NCBI RefSeq assembly: GCF_005405105.1
Contig: NZ_BJDK01000012.1
Coordinates: 1-64,000 of the forward strand
Reading direction: 5' to 3'
Length of the DNA stretch: 64,000 nucleotides
Origin: Lactiplantibacillus dongliensis
GTDB taxonomy: Bacteria; Bacillota; Bacilli; Lactobacillales; Lactobacillaceae
Numbering within the stretch: position 1 is the first letter of the stretch; each line of letters starts with the position of its first letter. Shown in pieces: positions 20,005 to 29,359 of this stretch. A program made the translations under genes and the position numbers. The notes beneath the pieces were generated by a model. That model saw only the letters and a list, made by a program, of their open reading frames with translations, searched no databases and had not been told where the DNA came from.

Positions 20005-21312
20005 TTAAGCGACAAAGGCAAAGTAAAGGATGAAGATGACCATCATGGCCCACATTAAGGCGTTAACTTCACGCCAGCGTCCTTTGACTGTCATGGTAAT
20101 CGGATAGAAGATGAACCCGACTGCTAAGCCTTCCGAAATACTGTAAGTTAACAGCATCATAATCATGGTAAAGAAGGCTGGCACTGCGATTTCAAACTTC
20201 GTCCAGTCAATATATTGGACGTTTGATAACATCAAAATTCCCACAATGATTAAAGCTGAGGCCGTTACAGCGGAGGTAATCACCGTTAGAACTGGGGAGA
20301 AGAAAGCCGCGATGGCGAATAAAATAGCGGCCACGACGGATGATAACCCGGTCCGAGCGCCAACCGCGACGCCAGAAGTGGATTCAACGTAAGCAGTTGT
20401 GGGGGATGTCCCAAAGATTGCGCCGATGGTTGTTGCTAAAGCTCCACTGAATAAGGCTTTACCGACCCCTTTGACTTCACCGGTTTCATGATTGACCATC
20501 CCAGCTTCTGTTGCTACCCCGACCAAAGTACCCGAGGTATCGAACAAGCCGATGATAAAGAAGGTTAAAATGACGATAATCATTTGAAATGAGTTAATGT
20601 CAGTTATGTGCGTTAGCGCTTGGCCGAAAATTGGTTGGACACTAGGCACGCCGCTAATAATCCCAGTTGGTAACGGAATGATTTGAAAAATCATACCAAC
20701 GACGGCCGTAATAAACATGCCCCAGAAGATGCCCCCAGTAACGTTGGCGGTTACTAAGATGACACCGATGATAATCCCAAAGATGGCTAATAAAACAGTG
20801 GGACTGTGCAAATTACCTAAGGCGACGGCATTGGACTTGTTGGCGACGATAATCCCAGAGGTTTGTAACCCAGAAAAGGCAATGAAGAGACCGATCCCAG
20901 CGGAAACGGCGTATTTTAAAGCACTGGGAATTAAGTTAATTAACTTATCACGTAGCTTGGATAAGGTTAATAAAATAAATAATAACCCGGCGACAAAGAC
21001 GCCAGCCAGCGCCGTTTGCCATGGAATATGCCACTCTTGGACGACTGTATAGGTGAAGAAGGCATTCAAGCCCATCCCGGGGGCTAAGGCAACTGGAAAG
21101 TTAGCGATTAATCCCATCAACAGACAGCCGACAATGGCTGCTAAGACAGTGGCGGTGAAGACCGCCCGTTTATCCATCCCGGCACTACCCAATAGTTCGG
21201 GATTAACGGCTAAAATATATGACATCGCTAAGAAGGTTGTTAACCCGCCCACGAGTTCAGCCCGGATAGATGTCCGGCGCTGCTTTAACTGAAATAAATG
21301 CTCAATAATAAT
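20005..21312 (-). CDS. NCS2 purine permease, AzgA/PbuG-like, apparent ATT start
   Basis: Polytopic purine transporter of the AzgA branch (guanine/hypoxanthine, or adenine in some members). Signature stretches are AGLTTFLAMSYILAVNP-like GGLTTFLAMSYIL, FFIIGLFDTSGTLVGV and GTSPTTAYVESTSGVA. The best conventional start, GTG at 21252, would cut off the family's N-terminal segment. Reading upstream gives EHLFQLKQRRTSIRAELV, which matches that segment, with no ATG, GTG or TTG. ATT codons at 21312, 21309 and 21306 lie just behind GGGAG. From the ATT at 21312 the length is 435 residues, the family norm. The exact ATT used is uncertain. Confidence 0.85.
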   Translation of the reverse strand: MIIEHLFQLKQRRTSIRAELVGGLTTFLAMSYILAVNPELLGSAGMDKRAVFTATVLAAIVGCLLMGLIANFPVALAPGMGLNAFFTYTVVQEWHIPWQTALAGVFVAGLLFILLTLSKLRDKLINLIPSALKYAVSAGIGLFIAFSGLQTSGIIVANKSNAVALGNLHSPTVLLAIFGIIIGVILVTANVTGGIFWGMFITAVVGMIFQIIPLPTGIISGVPSVQPIFGQALTHITDINSFQMIIVILTFFIIGLFDTSGTLVGVATEAGMVNHETGEVKGVGKALFSGALATTIGAIFGTSPTTAYVESTSGVAVGARTGLSSVVAAILFAIAAFFSPVLTVITSAVTASALIIVGILMLSNVQYIDWTKFEIAVPAFFTMIMMLLTYSISEGLAVGFIFYPITMTVKGRWREVNALMWAMMVIFILYFAFVA

Positions 21313-21358
21313 GTCCCGCTCCCAACATAATGAAAAGTTAACAATTCAACAATTATTC

Positions 21359-21364
21359 AGTATA
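21359..21364 (-). promoter_or_regulatory. Extended -10 element of the AzgA-like gene
   Basis: On the minus strand TGTTATACT forms an extended -10 (TGnTATACT) about 47 bp upstream of the probable ATT start. No convincing -35 is seen. No riboswitch precedes this gene, unlike its neighbour. Confidence 0.6.
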
Positions 21365-21420
21365 ACATACTGGTTTTTGCGGTGGGGACTTTTTTAATTG
21401 CCTACAATTAAATACTCATC

Positions 21421-21468
21421 AAAAAAGCCAGTCTGGCAGCGTTAGTGCGACCAGACTGGTGATTTTTA
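21421..21468 (-). terminator. Terminator of the second NCS2 permease gene
   Basis: CCAGTCTGG and CCAGACTGG pair around a loop; on the minus strand the hairpin is followed by CTTTTTT. Confidence 0.85.
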
Positions 21469-21480
21469 GTCATAATTAAT

Positions 21481-22818
21481 TTAATGTTCCGTTTCGTTTA
21501 ATCCGATTGATTCGTCGTCGACGGTCTTCTCAACCGTATGGCGATTAAAGAGTAAGTTTAAGAGAACTGCGGCCAAACTCCCAACGACGACCCCATTGCT
21601 GAGCATAATCTGTAAGGCGCCAGGTAAGAATTGGAAGATGTTGGTTTGGACTGTAACACCTAAGCCTAAACCGATGGAAACGGCGGAGACTAACAAATTA
21701 TTGTTGTTGCGGAAGTCGACTTGGGCGAGCATCCGAATTCCTTGAATTCCCACAATCCCAAACATCACGACCATGGCGCCACCTAAAACGGGGTCGGGAA
21801 TAACGGTCGCTAGGGCGCCAATCTTAGGGAGTAAGCCCAAGACGATTAAAAAGGCGGCTGAAAAGTAAATCGGTTTACGGGTTTTAACGCCGGATAATTG
21901 TAAGACCCCGACATTTTCGGAGAAGGTTGAGTAAGGAAAGGTGTTAAACAAACCGCCTAAGATAACGGCAATTCCTTCTGACCGATAGCCGCGCTTTAAG
22001 TCCTCACTTTCGATTTTACGGCCGGTGATATCGCCTAGTGCAAAGAAGACCCCGGTTGATTCCACCATCGTAGTGAGTGAGACTAAAATCATGGTCAAAA
22101 TTGACGACCATTCAAATTTTGGCGTGCCAAAGTAAAAGAGGGTCGGTAAGTGGAACCAGCTAGCCGCTGCGACTGGTGCTAAGGAAACCATGCCAAAGGC
22201 GCCGGCTAATAATGTTCCGGCCAGAATACCGATTAAGATGGCCACCGACTTCATAAAGCCTTTAGCAAAGACATTAATTAATAAAATAATGGCAATAGTT
22301 AAAAAGCCGATGCCTAACGCTGGTAAACTACCAAAGTTCTTGGCACTAGCATTGCCACCGCCTAGATTCTCGAAGGCAACGGGAATAAGTGTGAAGCCGA
22401 TAATCGTAATCAGTGACCCAGTGACAACGGGTGGAAAGAGGCTTTTGATCTTGGAGAAAAGGCCAGCGATTAAAAAGATAAAGATGCCGGCGCCAATAAT
22501 TGAACCGTACATGGTACCTAGTCCATAGGTTTTACCGATTTGAATCAGTGGATTAACGGCCTGGACGGCACAGCCCAGCACGACTGGCAATCCAATCCCG
22601 GTCATCGGGGTGCGCTTTAATTGTAAGAATGTGGCAATCCCACACATGAAAATATCGATTGAAACTAAGTAAGTCATTTGTTGCTGACTAAAATGCAAAG
22701 CCGCCCCAATTAATAACGGCACCAAGACATCGCCAGAATACATGGCTAATAAGTGCTGAAAACCTAAAATCGCCGCTTTGACGTTGGAGATTCTTGGTGT
22801 ACCAGTTGCTTCCTTCAA
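21481..22818 (-). CDS. pbuX: NCS2 xanthine/uracil permease family protein
   Basis: Polytopic nucleobase:cation symporter of the NAT branch, about 445 residues. The first membrane motif reads FQHLLAMYSGDVLVP, and the substrate signature is ENVGVLQLSGVKTR near residue 290. A preceding guanine-type riboswitch points to xanthine or guanine as substrate rather than uracil, so pbuX is the likely name. The TTG at 22818 sits 8 bp behind GAGGAGG; the TTG at 22836 overlaps that ribosome binding site. It is paired with a second, distantly related purine permease downstream and a PucR-type regulator upstream. Confidence 0.88.
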   Translation of the reverse strand: MKEATGTPRISNVKAAILGFQHLLAMYSGDVLVPLLIGAALHFSQQQMTYLVSIDIFMCGIATFLQLKRTPMTGIGLPVVLGCAVQAVNPLIQIGKTYGLGTMYGSIIGAGIFIFLIAGLFSKIKSLFPPVVTGSLITIIGFTLIPVAFENLGGGNASAKNFGSLPALGIGFLTIAIILLINVFAKGFMKSVAILIGILAGTLLAGAFGMVSLAPVAAASWFHLPTLFYFGTPKFEWSSILTMILVSLTTMVESTGVFFALGDITGRKIESEDLKRGYRSEGIAVILGGLFNTFPYSTFSENVGVLQLSGVKTRKPIYFSAAFLIVLGLLPKIGALATVIPDPVLGGAMVVMFGIVGIQGIRMLAQVDFRNNNNLLVSAVSIGLGLGVTVQTNIFQFLPGALQIMLSNGVVVGSLAAVLLNLLFNRHTVEKTVDDESIGLNETEH

Positions 22819-22853
22819 AAAAATCGTCCTCCTCAATTCTGCGAATATGCCTG

Positions 22854-22890
22854 AAAAAAAGAGACCACCCCGGCAAACGGGATGGTCTCG
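22854..22890 (-). terminator. Riboswitch-controlled terminator
   Basis: On the minus strand GAGACCATCCCG pairs with CGGGGTGGTCTC, followed by seven T. It lies between the aptamer and the permease ribosome binding site. Confidence 0.92.
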
Positions 22891-22962
22891 TCTGCTTATA
22901 GTCCAGCGTTTACGGCGCTGGGTAGAAACTCGTCATCCATATCATGACATTATATAGGCAAT
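22891..22962 (-). promoter_or_regulatory. Guanine-type purine riboswitch aptamer
   Basis: Read on the minus strand, the purine aptamer core is complete: TATAATGTCATGATATGG, GAGTTTCTACCCAGCGCCG, TAAACGCTGGACTATAAGCAG. P1 is formed by TGCCTATA and TATAAGCA, and P2 and P3 loops are typical. The discriminator in GGACTAT is C, as in guanine/hypoxanthine/xanthine aptamers; adenine aptamers have T. With the terminator that follows, ligand binding should switch the permease off. Confidence 0.95.
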
Positions 22963-23076
22963 TACTCGTATTTGAATGGGATAATTCTAACATAGATGAA
23001 AACCGAATACAATTAGAACCGGACAAAACAATGTTCGTGAAAATAGCAATCTTAGTTAAATTAGCAATGTAAACGT

Positions 23077-24666
23077 TCACTTTTGCAGCTGTTGATTATG
23101 CCATAACAAAACGGCCATTTCGAGTGTCTGAGTTTGTTCAGGGTCGTCTAAGTTGAGTGTGAGCATTTTTTCGATCTTTTTCAGCCGGTAAATCACGGTG
23201 TTACGGTGAATGGCCAGATGACCAGCAACTTCCGCAATATTTTGATGGTAATAGAAATAGCCATACAGCGTGTTGAGCAAGTTCAACTGTTCATTGGCAC
23301 TGACGCCGCCGACTAGCCCACCTAGAACCCGTTCAACAAAGGACTTAGCTTCATTATCCGGAATCAGCGAAATTAATTCTTTGACGTATTTTGGCCGGTA
23401 GATCGTGACCGCATGTGGACTATTCTTACTGAGGGCTAACGCTTCGGCCGCTTCGTTATAAATGGTGGCGAGTTCGGTCAACGGTAAGGTTGAATAGCTA
23501 TAACCGGCAATTAAACGGGCCTGTTTATCGAGTTTGGGCTGAATAAAGTTGACGAGTGCGGTTAAGAAATCCTGAGCGTTTTGGTCGTCATTGATTAATA
23601 AGACGAGTTGCTGTTTTAATGAAAAGGCGATGACCGAGGCTTGGAATTCCTTAATAAACCACAGGGTCAGTTGTTGCACCTGTTCAAGTAGGTGGTTACT
23701 GAGCAAGGGTTGATGATGAGTGGTCACTAAAATGGTGGCACAGTGGAACTTAGTCGTGGGCTCAGTGCCGCGGGCTTTTAAGGTCTTGTTGACTAATTCG
23801 TTAGAAATGCCACCGTCCATGACATTTAAGTAGAAGCCACTTTGATTACGGAAGGCTGATTCATTCAGCATATCGACCCGACTGTTGACGAAGCTGAGCG
23901 TGTTGATCACGACTTGTGCCAACATTTGATCAGTCGAGTTCTTCGGATCCAAATTCAAAACGCCCACAAAGGCCTTATTTTCTTTATAAGCTGAAAATAG
24001 GGGAATAATCGTGAGCTGGGTCTGATTGTAGGTTACTGTAATCCGGGTATGTAGATTGAAATAGTCAATCTGAGTCTGATTGCGTAAGAAGTCTGTCAAG
24101 CTGGCCCGAGTCATTGGCAAGTTTTGGGCGGCACTGACGACGCGAAAATGGCTATCCATCAGGAAAAGCGGATGACCAATCAATTCAGTACATTTATTTA
24201 AAACCGTCGTGTGTGACGGATCCTTTAAAAGCAAGTCAGCCAAAGTCTGGTTCACTTGCACGATCCGACTGAGTTCGTCGGTCTGTGATTTTAAAATGAT
24301 TGTCAGCATGTTACGCATCGTTTCTGAAATTAATTCATCGGCGGGGGTCACAATAATCGGAAAGTCGAGTTCATCGGCCAATGCCAACACATCACTGGAA
24401 ACGTGATCGATATAACGTTGATCTTTAACGCCGAGACCGGCACAATTAGCTTGGTGCATCGCTTTGATGAGCGCTTTAGGGTCAGTGGTCGCATTGCTGA
24501 AGGGAAAGCCATTCGTAATTAAAAATTGATGGGCTTTTAAAAAGTCGGCGATATCGGGTGATTCAATCATCCCAATATTATTGATTTCTCGATTGAGACC
24601 GCGTTCACCTGCAATTACCCGCATGTGCTGCAGTGTCGGTGTTTGTAATAATGTTTGTAAACGCAT
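23077..24666 (-). CDS. PucR-type transcriptional regulator
   Basis: A 529-residue regulator. Residues 1-125 are a PucR N-terminal domain (LLQTPTLQHMRVIAGERGLNREI, then a fold ending near LADELDFPIIVTPAD). A GAF-like or GGDEF-like central region follows, and the C-terminal helix-turn-helix is QNIAEVAGHLAIHRNTVIYRLKKIE, the HTH_30 type. PucR proteins activate purine catabolism or transport genes in several Firmicutes. It lies directly upstream of two purine permease genes on the same strand, so control of purine uptake is the likely role; the ligand is unknown. The ATG at 24666 follows AGGGGG. Confidence 0.88.
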   Translation of the reverse strand: MRLQTLLQTPTLQHMRVIAGERGLNREINNIGMIESPDIADFLKAHQFLITNGFPFSNATTDPKALIKAMHQANCAGLGVKDQRYIDHVSSDVLALADELDFPIIVTPADELISETMRNMLTIILKSQTDELSRIVQVNQTLADLLLKDPSHTTVLNKCTELIGHPLFLMDSHFRVVSAAQNLPMTRASLTDFLRNQTQIDYFNLHTRITVTYNQTQLTIIPLFSAYKENKAFVGVLNLDPKNSTDQMLAQVVINTLSFVNSRVDMLNESAFRNQSGFYLNVMDGGISNELVNKTLKARGTEPTTKFHCATILVTTHHQPLLSNHLLEQVQQLTLWFIKEFQASVIAFSLKQQLVLLINDDQNAQDFLTALVNFIQPKLDKQARLIAGYSYSTLPLTELATIYNEAAEALALSKNSPHAVTIYRPKYVKELISLIPDNEAKSFVERVLGGLVGGVSANEQLNLLNTLYGYFYYHQNIAEVAGHLAIHRNTVIYRLKKIEKMLTLNLDDPEQTQTLEMAVLLWHNQQLQK

Positions 24667-24809
24667 GGCATGTCCCCCTAATATTTGGTTATCTTTCACA
24701 AGTAGTATACCGATAATTTGGCAGTTTGACTATAAATAAATGAAAAATAGATTAAAATAAAATGAAATGATTTGTTTTTTGAGATAAAAATCTAGTTGGT
24801 GGTTAAGGT

Positions 24810-24960
24810 GCCACTCTGGTTGGCCCAGAATTTGCTGGAACGTGGTGGCCACGTTTTTGAGCCATAGGGCGGTCTCAAAAGCCGGGCTTTCGCTAAGTCG
24901 GAAAAGCACCGACTAAGTGAAACGACACCACTGAGCCAATTCTGAGCCGCCCGGCGTTCG
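24810..24960 (+). repeat. Structured intergenic repeat, type A, copy 1
   Basis: Outer stem CAGAAT with ATTCTG and flanking GGC/GCC. Hairpin 2 has TTTTGAG and CTCAAAA around the loop CCATAGGGCGGT. Hairpin 3 pairs TTTCGCT-A-AGTCGG with CCGACT-A-AGTGAAA, keeping one A.A mismatch. The segment ACGACACCACTGAGCC closes the junction. It fills the gap between the PucR gene and the acetyltransferase gene; nothing else is seen in 24667-25040. Confidence 0.85.
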
Positions 24961-25040
24961 CTAGCAGTTAAAAATGGAGCTGGTATCAGGTATACTAATG
25001 GATACATATAGTTGTCGTTAATTGATAGAGGTAAATTAAA

Positions 25041-25499
25041 ATGATTATTCGAAAGTATATACTGGCTGATTTTTCAGCCATTCGAACTTTATTTAAACAA
25101 ACGATACGAATTTCGAATGCGCGCGATTATTCGGCTGAACAATTAGCGGCTTGGATTGGGAATGATGATAAGGCCACGTTGACAGCCTGGCAACAATCGT
25201 TATTGGCGCATGTGACGCTTGTGGCTATTCAAGATGAGCAGCTTGTGGGTTTCACAGATATGAGTGACGCTGGCTATTTGGATCGGTTATATGTTCGGCC
25301 AGCTTATCAACATCAAGGGGTGGCAACGGCGTTAGTCGATGGGTTGATTGCGGCCGTGTCGGTTAAAACGTATACGACGGCAGCGTCGATTACAGCGCGG
25401 CCATTTTTTGAACGCCAAAATTTTCGCGTTATGCATGCGCAGCAAGTTGAACGGGATGGTTGTCAACTGACTAATTATTTGATGGTGCGGGGCGTTTAA
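25041..25499 (+). CDS. GNAT family N-acetyltransferase
   Basis: A 152-residue acetyl-CoA-dependent acetyltransferase. The acetyl-CoA binding motif A is RLYVRPAYQHQGVATALV at about residues 84-101, and a C-terminal block ARPFFERQNFRVMHAQQV is typical of the small-molecule group (YvbK/ElaA-like). The substrate is not evident. It stands alone between repeat copies, behind GAGGTAAAT. Confidence 0.85.
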   Translation: MIIRKYILADFSAIRTLFKQTIRISNARDYSAEQLAAWIGNDDKATLTAWQQSLLAHVTLVAIQDEQLVGFTDMSDAGYLDRLYVRPAYQHQGVATALVDGLIAAVSVKTYTTAASITARPFFERQNFRVMHAQQVERDGCQLTNYLMVRGV

Positions 25500-25571
25500 C
25501 TGGGCATTGTTAGTATTATACCGTTAGTATTGCTTAGTCTTTGTTATCGCCACAAAAAATATTAGTTAGCT

Positions 25572-25750
25572 ACGCTTGGTGCTAGTTAAAATTGCCGCCT
25601 GCCGGTTGGCTCCTAAAATGCTGGAACGCCATGGGTCATTTTGAACCCAAGCCCGGTCTTCAAAACTGACCTTGGCCTAAGTCCGAGTAAACCACTCGCA
25701 CTAAGGCCAACGACACGGCTGAGCATTTTAGGAACCAACGGCTCGGCTAA
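25572..25750 (+). repeat. Structured intergenic repeat, type B, copy 1
   Basis: Begins with ACGCTTGGTGCTAG. The outer stem TCCTAAAATGCT pairs exactly with AGCATTTTAGGA, extended by GGTTGG/CCAAC. Hairpin 2 is TTTTGAA/TTCAAAA around a CCAAGCCCGGT loop; hairpin 3 is TTGGCCT-A-AGT..ACT-A-AGGCCAA. It shares the loop and junction letters of type A but not its stems. With the next, reversed copy it is bounded by inverted ends ACGCTTGGTG (25572) and ACACCAAGCGT (to 25975), forming a 404-bp composite. Confidence 0.85.
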
Positions 25751-25800
25751 ATGAGTGGACTAAGAATAATCAATCGTTAATTTTTCAATTCCCGGTAACT

Positions 25801-25950
25801 AACGACGGGCGGGCCAGAATTGGCTCAGTGGTGTCGTTTATCTTAGTCGGTGATTTTCCGACTTAGATAAAGCCCGGCTTTCGAGACCGCTCTATGGCTC
25901 GAAAACGCGGCCGCCACGTTCCAGCCGATTCTGGCCCAACCAGAGTGGCA
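25801..25950 (-). repeat. Structured intergenic repeat, type A, copy 2
   Basis: Minus-strand orientation. Outer stem GGGCCAGAAT..GGCT with AGCC..ATTCTGGCCC. Read in the unit direction, hairpin 2 is TTTCGAG/CTCGAAA around CCATAGAGCGGT, and hairpin 3 is TTTATCT-A-AGTCGG/CCGACT-A-AGATAAA. Both stems differ from copy 1 by paired changes. Confidence 0.87.
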
Positions 25951-26060
25951 ATTTAAACCAAATAACACCAAGCGTTAGTTAGCTATATAGGTTAACTAAG
26001 TGTGAGGTATTGTGGCTATTAGTCATAAGTGACGGTTGGGTTAAAATAAATCGGTTATTA

Positions 26061-26133
26061 ACGACGGGCGGCCTAGAATTGGCTCAGTGGTGGTCACCAC
26101 GTTTCCGCCGATTCTAGGCCAACTAGAGTGGCA
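26061..26133 (-). repeat. Internally deleted mini copy of the type A repeat
   Basis: Only the outer stem remains: GGCCTAGAAT-GGC pairs with GCC-ATTCTAGGCC, flanking GTGGTGGTCACCACG. Both internal hairpins are missing. The stem has CTAGAAT/ATTCTAG where other copies have CCAGAAT/ATTCTGG, a paired substitution. Confidence 0.85.
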
Positions 26134-26248
26134 AGGCTGATCTTTACAAGAACTTAACCTAATCTTGATAGTCGACAACCGCAATTAGGGTTAGATTGGT
26201 CGTATAATCGTTGATCCAAGATAATTGCCAGCTGAATCGGAATTTGGC

Positions 26249-26277
26249 TTGACACGCGGGCAGCATTTAGTTACACT
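26249..26277 (+). promoter_or_regulatory. Promoter of the pyrimidine operon
   Basis: TTGACA (26249-26254), 17-bp spacer, TACACT (26272-26277). The transcript would begin near 26284, ahead of the first PyrR attenuator. Confidence 0.85.
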
Positions 26278-26299
26278 TATTGCAATTAAATAAGCACCT

Positions 26300-26969
<670 letters not shown>

Positions 26970-26989
26970 TAAATTGAATCTTTAACCAT

Positions 26990-27092
26990 TTAATTGTTTC
27001 CAGAGAGGAACGAAACGGTTTGGCCATGCGTGGCCGTTTTAATCGGAGTCTAGCCTCTTTGCAAGCAATTTTGCAGGAGCTAGACTTTTTTC
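26990..27092 (+). promoter_or_regulatory. PyrR-dependent attenuator 2 (between pyrR and pyrB)
   Basis: The binding loop CCAGAGAGG sits in the hairpin GTTTC..GAAAC at 26996-27016. The terminator pairs GTCTAGC (27048-27054) with GCTAGAC and includes GCAA..TTGC, followed by TTTTTT. It lets pyrB and the genes behind it be repressed separately from pyrR. Confidence 0.9.
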
Positions 27093-27126
27093 TTTGGAAA
27101 AAAACAGAAGGAGACGGCAAAAGAGC

Positions 27127-28083
27127 ATGCAGACCACGAATTATTTAGTTAGTGTTGATCAATTCAGTAACGCCGATGTGACCCACTATATTCACTTAGC
27201 GCAAGCCTTTAAGCGAGGGTTAGCGGTGACGCTTAAGCGACCGGCTTATGCGATGAATTTATTTTTTGAGAATAGTACCCGGACCCACACCAGCTTTGAA
27301 ATGGCGGAACGGCAACTAGGGATGCAAGTGATTCCTTTTGACCCCAAGACCAGTTCGGTCACTAAAGGTGAAAGTTTGCTGGATACGTTAAAAACGATTC
27401 AAGCGATTGGCGTGGATCTAGCGGTGATTCGGCATCCCCATGATCACTATTACCAACCACTGATTGAGGCTGGGCTGGACATGAGCCTCATTAATGCCGG
27501 CGATGGAAGTGGTCAGCATCCCTCACAATCTTTACTGGATATGTTGACAATCTATGAAGAATTCGGTCACTTTGACGGGTTGAAGATTGCGATTGTCGGC
27601 GATTTGCAACATTCACGGGTGGCCCGTTCCAATATGATGTTACTAACGCAATTAGGTGCGCAGGTTTACTTTAGCGGGCCTAAAGCTTGGTTCAATGCGG
27701 ATTTTGCTAAGTACGGTGATTACCGGCCACTGGATGAGCTGGTTGGTGAGATGGATGTCATGATGTTACTACGGGTCCAACATGAACGGTTGACAGCCGA
27801 TAAGGACGCAACTTTCGATGCGGCTAGTTATCATCAACAGTTTGGGTTAACGGCGGCGCGTGCCGCTAAGATGCCTGCCCAAGCGATCATCATGCACCCG
27901 GCACCCGTTAATCGGGGTGTCGAGATTGCCAGTGAGTTGGTGGATGCGCCGCAATCGCGGATCTTCCAACAAATGACGAACGGGATGTATATTCGAATGG
28001 CCATGATTACCCAATTACTCGTCCAAAAAGGTTTGTTAGCTGCTGAGCCAATCGAGGAGGTCGCCCATGTCAACTTTAATTAA
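27127..28083 (+). CDS. pyrB: Aspartate carbamoyltransferase catalytic chain
   Basis: Joins carbamoyl phosphate and aspartate, the first committed pyrimidine step. At 318 residues it has the carbamoyl phosphate loop [16 protein letters not shown] near residue 50, a second phosphate contact HPSQSLLDM, and the C-terminal [12 protein letters not shown]. No pyrI regulatory chain is nearby, as usual in Firmicutes. The ATG at 27127 has AAGGAGA 12 bp upstream, a slightly long spacing; the earlier TTG reading at 27094 precedes that site. It overlaps pyrC by 17 bp. Confidence 0.96.
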   Translation: MQTTNYLVSVDQFSNADVTHYIHLAQAFKRGLAVTLKRPAYAMNLFFENSTRTHTSFEMAERQLGMQVIPFDPKTSSVTKGESLLDTLKTIQAIGVDLAVIRHPHDHYYQPLIEAGLDMSLINAGDGSGQHPSQSLLDMLTIYEEFGHFDGLKIAIVGDLQHSRVARSNMMLLTQLGAQVYFSGPKAWFNADFAKYGDYRPLDELVGEMDVMMLLRVQHERLTADKDATFDAASYHQQFGLTAARAAKMPAQAIIMHPAPVNRGVEIASELVDAPQSRIFQQMTNGMYIRMAMITQLLVQKGLLAAEPIEEVAHVNFN

Positions 28084-29359
28084 AGCTGCTCAGGTTCTAC
28101 AAGCTGGGCAATTAACCACGCAAGATATTTTAATTCAAGATAGTCGGATTAAGGCTATCGGGCATAACTTAAACCAACAATACGGCGCTGCTGATCAAGT
28201 GATTTGTGCCGATCAGCATGTGGTCATCCCCGGCTTAGTCGATGTGCACGTGCATTTACGTGAACCCGGCTTAACAGATAAAGAAACGATCGATACGGGG
28301 ACGATGGCGGCGGCCCATGGCGGGTTTACGACGGTTGGTGCGATGCCAAACGTTGAACCAGTTCCTGATACGCCAGAAAAAGTCGCCTTGATGGTTGCTG
28401 AAAATACTCAAAAGGCGCATGTTCATGTGGCACAATATGCCAGCATCACGAAAAATCGAACTGGTGATGAACTGGTTGACTTTGAAGGGGTCAAACAAGC
28501 CGGGGCCTTTGCCGTCAGTAACGATGGTTCAGGGGTGCAAACGGCTGGGACAATGTATCAGGCGATGTGCGGGGCGGCCAAAGCCGGCTTGCCATTAGCC
28601 GCCCATGTTGAAGATGAATCTTTGAAGCGCGACGGCGTCATGAACGCTGGCCCAGTTGCCGACAAATTAGGTTTACCAGGGATTCCTGGGATCTCCGAAT
28701 CCGCGCAGATTGCGCGGGATGTGTTACTGGCCGAAGCTAGTGGCGTGCATTATCACGTCTGTCATATTTCAACGGCTGCAAGTGTGCGGGTCGTGCGCGA
28801 TGCCAAGCGGGCTGGGATTAACGTAACTTGCGAAGTATCACCACATCATTTGTTATTAACAGATGAAGATATCACCATGGATAATCCGATGCTGAAGATG
28901 AATCCGCCATTGCGGTCGCCTAAAGACCGGGCCGCGTTAATTGCGGGGTTATTGGATGGGACAATCGATATGATTGCGACTGACCATGCCCCCCATACTG
29001 ATGCGCAAAAGGCAGGTTCAATGCGGACTGCGGCTTTTGGAATCACTGGCCTGGAAACGGCCTTTGCCACGCTTTACACGGCCTTAGTCAAGCCACGCTT
29101 GTTAACCTTGAGTCAATTGGTCGCTTTAATGAGTACGCGGCCGGCCGAATTATTCGGCTTGACCGGGGCCGGCCAGTTAAAGCCTGGGGCCCCGGCAGAT
29201 TTAGCCATTTTAGATTTAACGCATCCCTATGAAATCAAAGCTAATCAGATGTTATCAAAAGGGCATAACTCGCCGTTTGTTGGTTGGCAAGTGTACGGCA
29301 ATGTCTTAATGACGCTAGTTGACGGCCAAGTCGTCTACGGAAAGGATCAGCACGCATGA
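28067..29359 (+). CDS. pyrC: Dihydroorotase
   Basis: Zinc enzyme that cyclises carbamoyl aspartate to dihydroorotate. The 430-residue protein is the long class I type: metal ligands in [10 protein letters not shown] near residue 60, a further His in HVEDES and HVCHIST, and the catalytic Asp in IATDHAPHT near residue 304. It starts inside pyrB behind GAGGAGG and overlaps carA by 4 bp (ATGA). Confidence 0.96.
   Translation: MSTLIKAAQVLQAGQLTTQDILIQDSRIKAIGHNLNQQYGAADQVICADQHVVIPGLVDVHVHLREPGLTDKETIDTGTMAAAHGGFTTVGAMPNVEPVPDTPEKVALMVAENTQKAHVHVAQYASITKNRTGDELVDFEGVKQAGAFAVSNDGSGVQTAGTMYQAMCGAAKAGLPLAAHVEDESLKRDGVMNAGPVADKLGLPGIPGISESAQIARDVLLAEASGVHYHVCHISTAASVRVVRDAKRAGINVTCEVSPHHLLLTDEDITMDNPMLKMNPPLRSPKDRAALIAGLLDGTIDMIATDHAPHTDAQKAGSMRTAAFGITGLETAFATLYTALVKPRLLTLSQLVALMSTRPAELFGLTGAGQLKPGAPADLAILDLTHPYEIKANQMLSKGHNSPFVGWQVYGNVLMTLVDGQVVYGKDQHA

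Noticed and set aside
24792..25007. 71-residue minus-strand reading frame
   Set aside because: It lies over a type A repeat copy; similar frames recur in other copies only because the DNA is repeated. No ribosome binding site.
25560..26135. Possible CRISPR array or tandem repeat
   Set aside because: The units are few, of different subtypes and opposite orientation, with no regular short repeats and spacers and no cas genes.
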